Source: Robiginitomaculum sp. (lineage in GTDB: Bacteria > Pseudomonadota > Alphaproteobacteria > Caulobacterales > Maricaulaceae). From it: DNA of 5,106 nt. The DNA lies in NCBI GenBank assembly GCA_026982235.1, contig JALSHM010000069.1, forward strand, positions 1 to 5,106, given 5' to 3'. Position 1 is the stretch's first letter, and each line of letters opens with the position of its first letter. Positions 4,788 through 5,106 of the stretch are shown here, piece by piece. Below the pieces are notes generated by a model, which saw nothing but the letters and a program-made list of their open reading frames with translations, had not been told where the DNA came from and searched no databases. The position numbers and the translations under genes are program-made.

Positions 4788-5106
4788 TGCTTAGAAAACT
4801 CATCGGGTTTTCACTAACCCAGCGCCTTTTTATTATTGCATTGACTTTAATAATGCTAATTGCTGGTGCGTTGTCGTTCTTACGCATTCCGATTGATGCC
4901 TTTCCGGATATTTCTACTACACAGGTAAAGATCATTATGAAAGCGCCCGGCATGACCCCCGAAGAGGTCGAGCTTAGAGTAATTGCGCCTCTTGAAATGG
5001 AACTGCTCGGTATACCAAATCAAAGAGTTCTGCGCTCTATGGCAAAATATGCCATCGCGGATATTACCATTGATTTCGATGACAGCGTCGATATTTATTG
5101 GGCGCG
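4787..5106 (+). CDS. CzcA/CusA-type (HME) RND efflux pump, N-terminal part (3' end outside window)
   Basis: The first 106 codons of an inner-membrane proton-driven RND exporter are visible; full-length members have about 1,000-1,050 residues. The start MLRKLIGFSLTQRLFIIALT is the cytoplasmic helix and first membrane segment. FLRIPIDAFPDISTTQVKII follows, the heavy-metal-efflux version of the entry to the porter domain; drug-type AcrB pumps lack the IDAFPD pattern. APGMTPEEVELRVIAPLEME, LLGIPNQRVLRSMAKYAIAD and FDDSVDIYWA then continue the CzcA/CusA pattern closely. Family knowledge points to monovalent or divalent metal cations. The metal-selecting methionines or acidic residues lie beyond the window, so the substrate is open. 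It is co-transcribed with, and translationally coupled to, the adaptor. Confidence 0.93.
   Translation, partial: MLRKLIGFSLTQRLFIIALTLIMLIAGALSFLRIPIDAFPDISTTQVKIIMKAPGMTPEEVELRVIAPLEMELLGIPNQRVLRSMAKYAIADITIDFDDSVDIYWA

Overview
The window looks like part of a moderately AT-rich Gram-negative chromosome, most likely from an alphaproteobacterium. This rests on the RbfA sequence, the PhoQ-like kinase with an SG-x-YW periplasmic motif, the CC2985-type ParD tail and the FecI-like sigma fragment. It is an inference from protein style, not a species call. All genes are on the + strand.

Positions 1-867 are a housekeeping/accessory mix. They hold the 3' end of a ParD-like antitoxin gene, a complete ParE-like toxin gene overlapping it by 20 bp, and, 14 bp further on, rbfA, the 30S ribosome maturation factor. 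Positions 868-1151 are non-coding, with a probable rbfA terminator (905-934) and a GC-rich perfect inverted repeat (981-1024).

Positions 1152-5106 appear to be one regulatory and transport locus. An OmpR-family response regulator gene and a PhoQ-like histidine kinase gene overlap by one base. They are followed by a small gene encoding only region 2 of a FecI-like ECF sigma factor. Next comes a periplasmic adaptor gene, overlapping by one base the start of a CzcA/CusA-type (HME) RND pump gene that runs off the window.

The most interesting signal is regulatory. A 17-bp direct-repeat box (TTTCA-N6-TTTCAG type, half-sites 11 bp apart) lies upstream of all three transcription units, ending 46-53 bp before each start codon. 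At the two-component promoter it is the end of an unbroken ladder of six half-sites, each exactly 11 bp from the next (1152-1212), with orientation reversing after the fourth. This suggests an autoregulated two-component system controlling both the sigma-like protein and the efflux pump. The same spacing argument, plus a strong Shine-Dalgarno, suggests that the response regulator starts at a rare ATT codon (1259) rather than the upstream ATG (1220).

Working model (inference): the kinase senses an envelope or metal signal and phosphorylates the regulator. The regulator then binds the boxes and induces its own operon, the sigma-2 protein and the adaptor/RND exporter.
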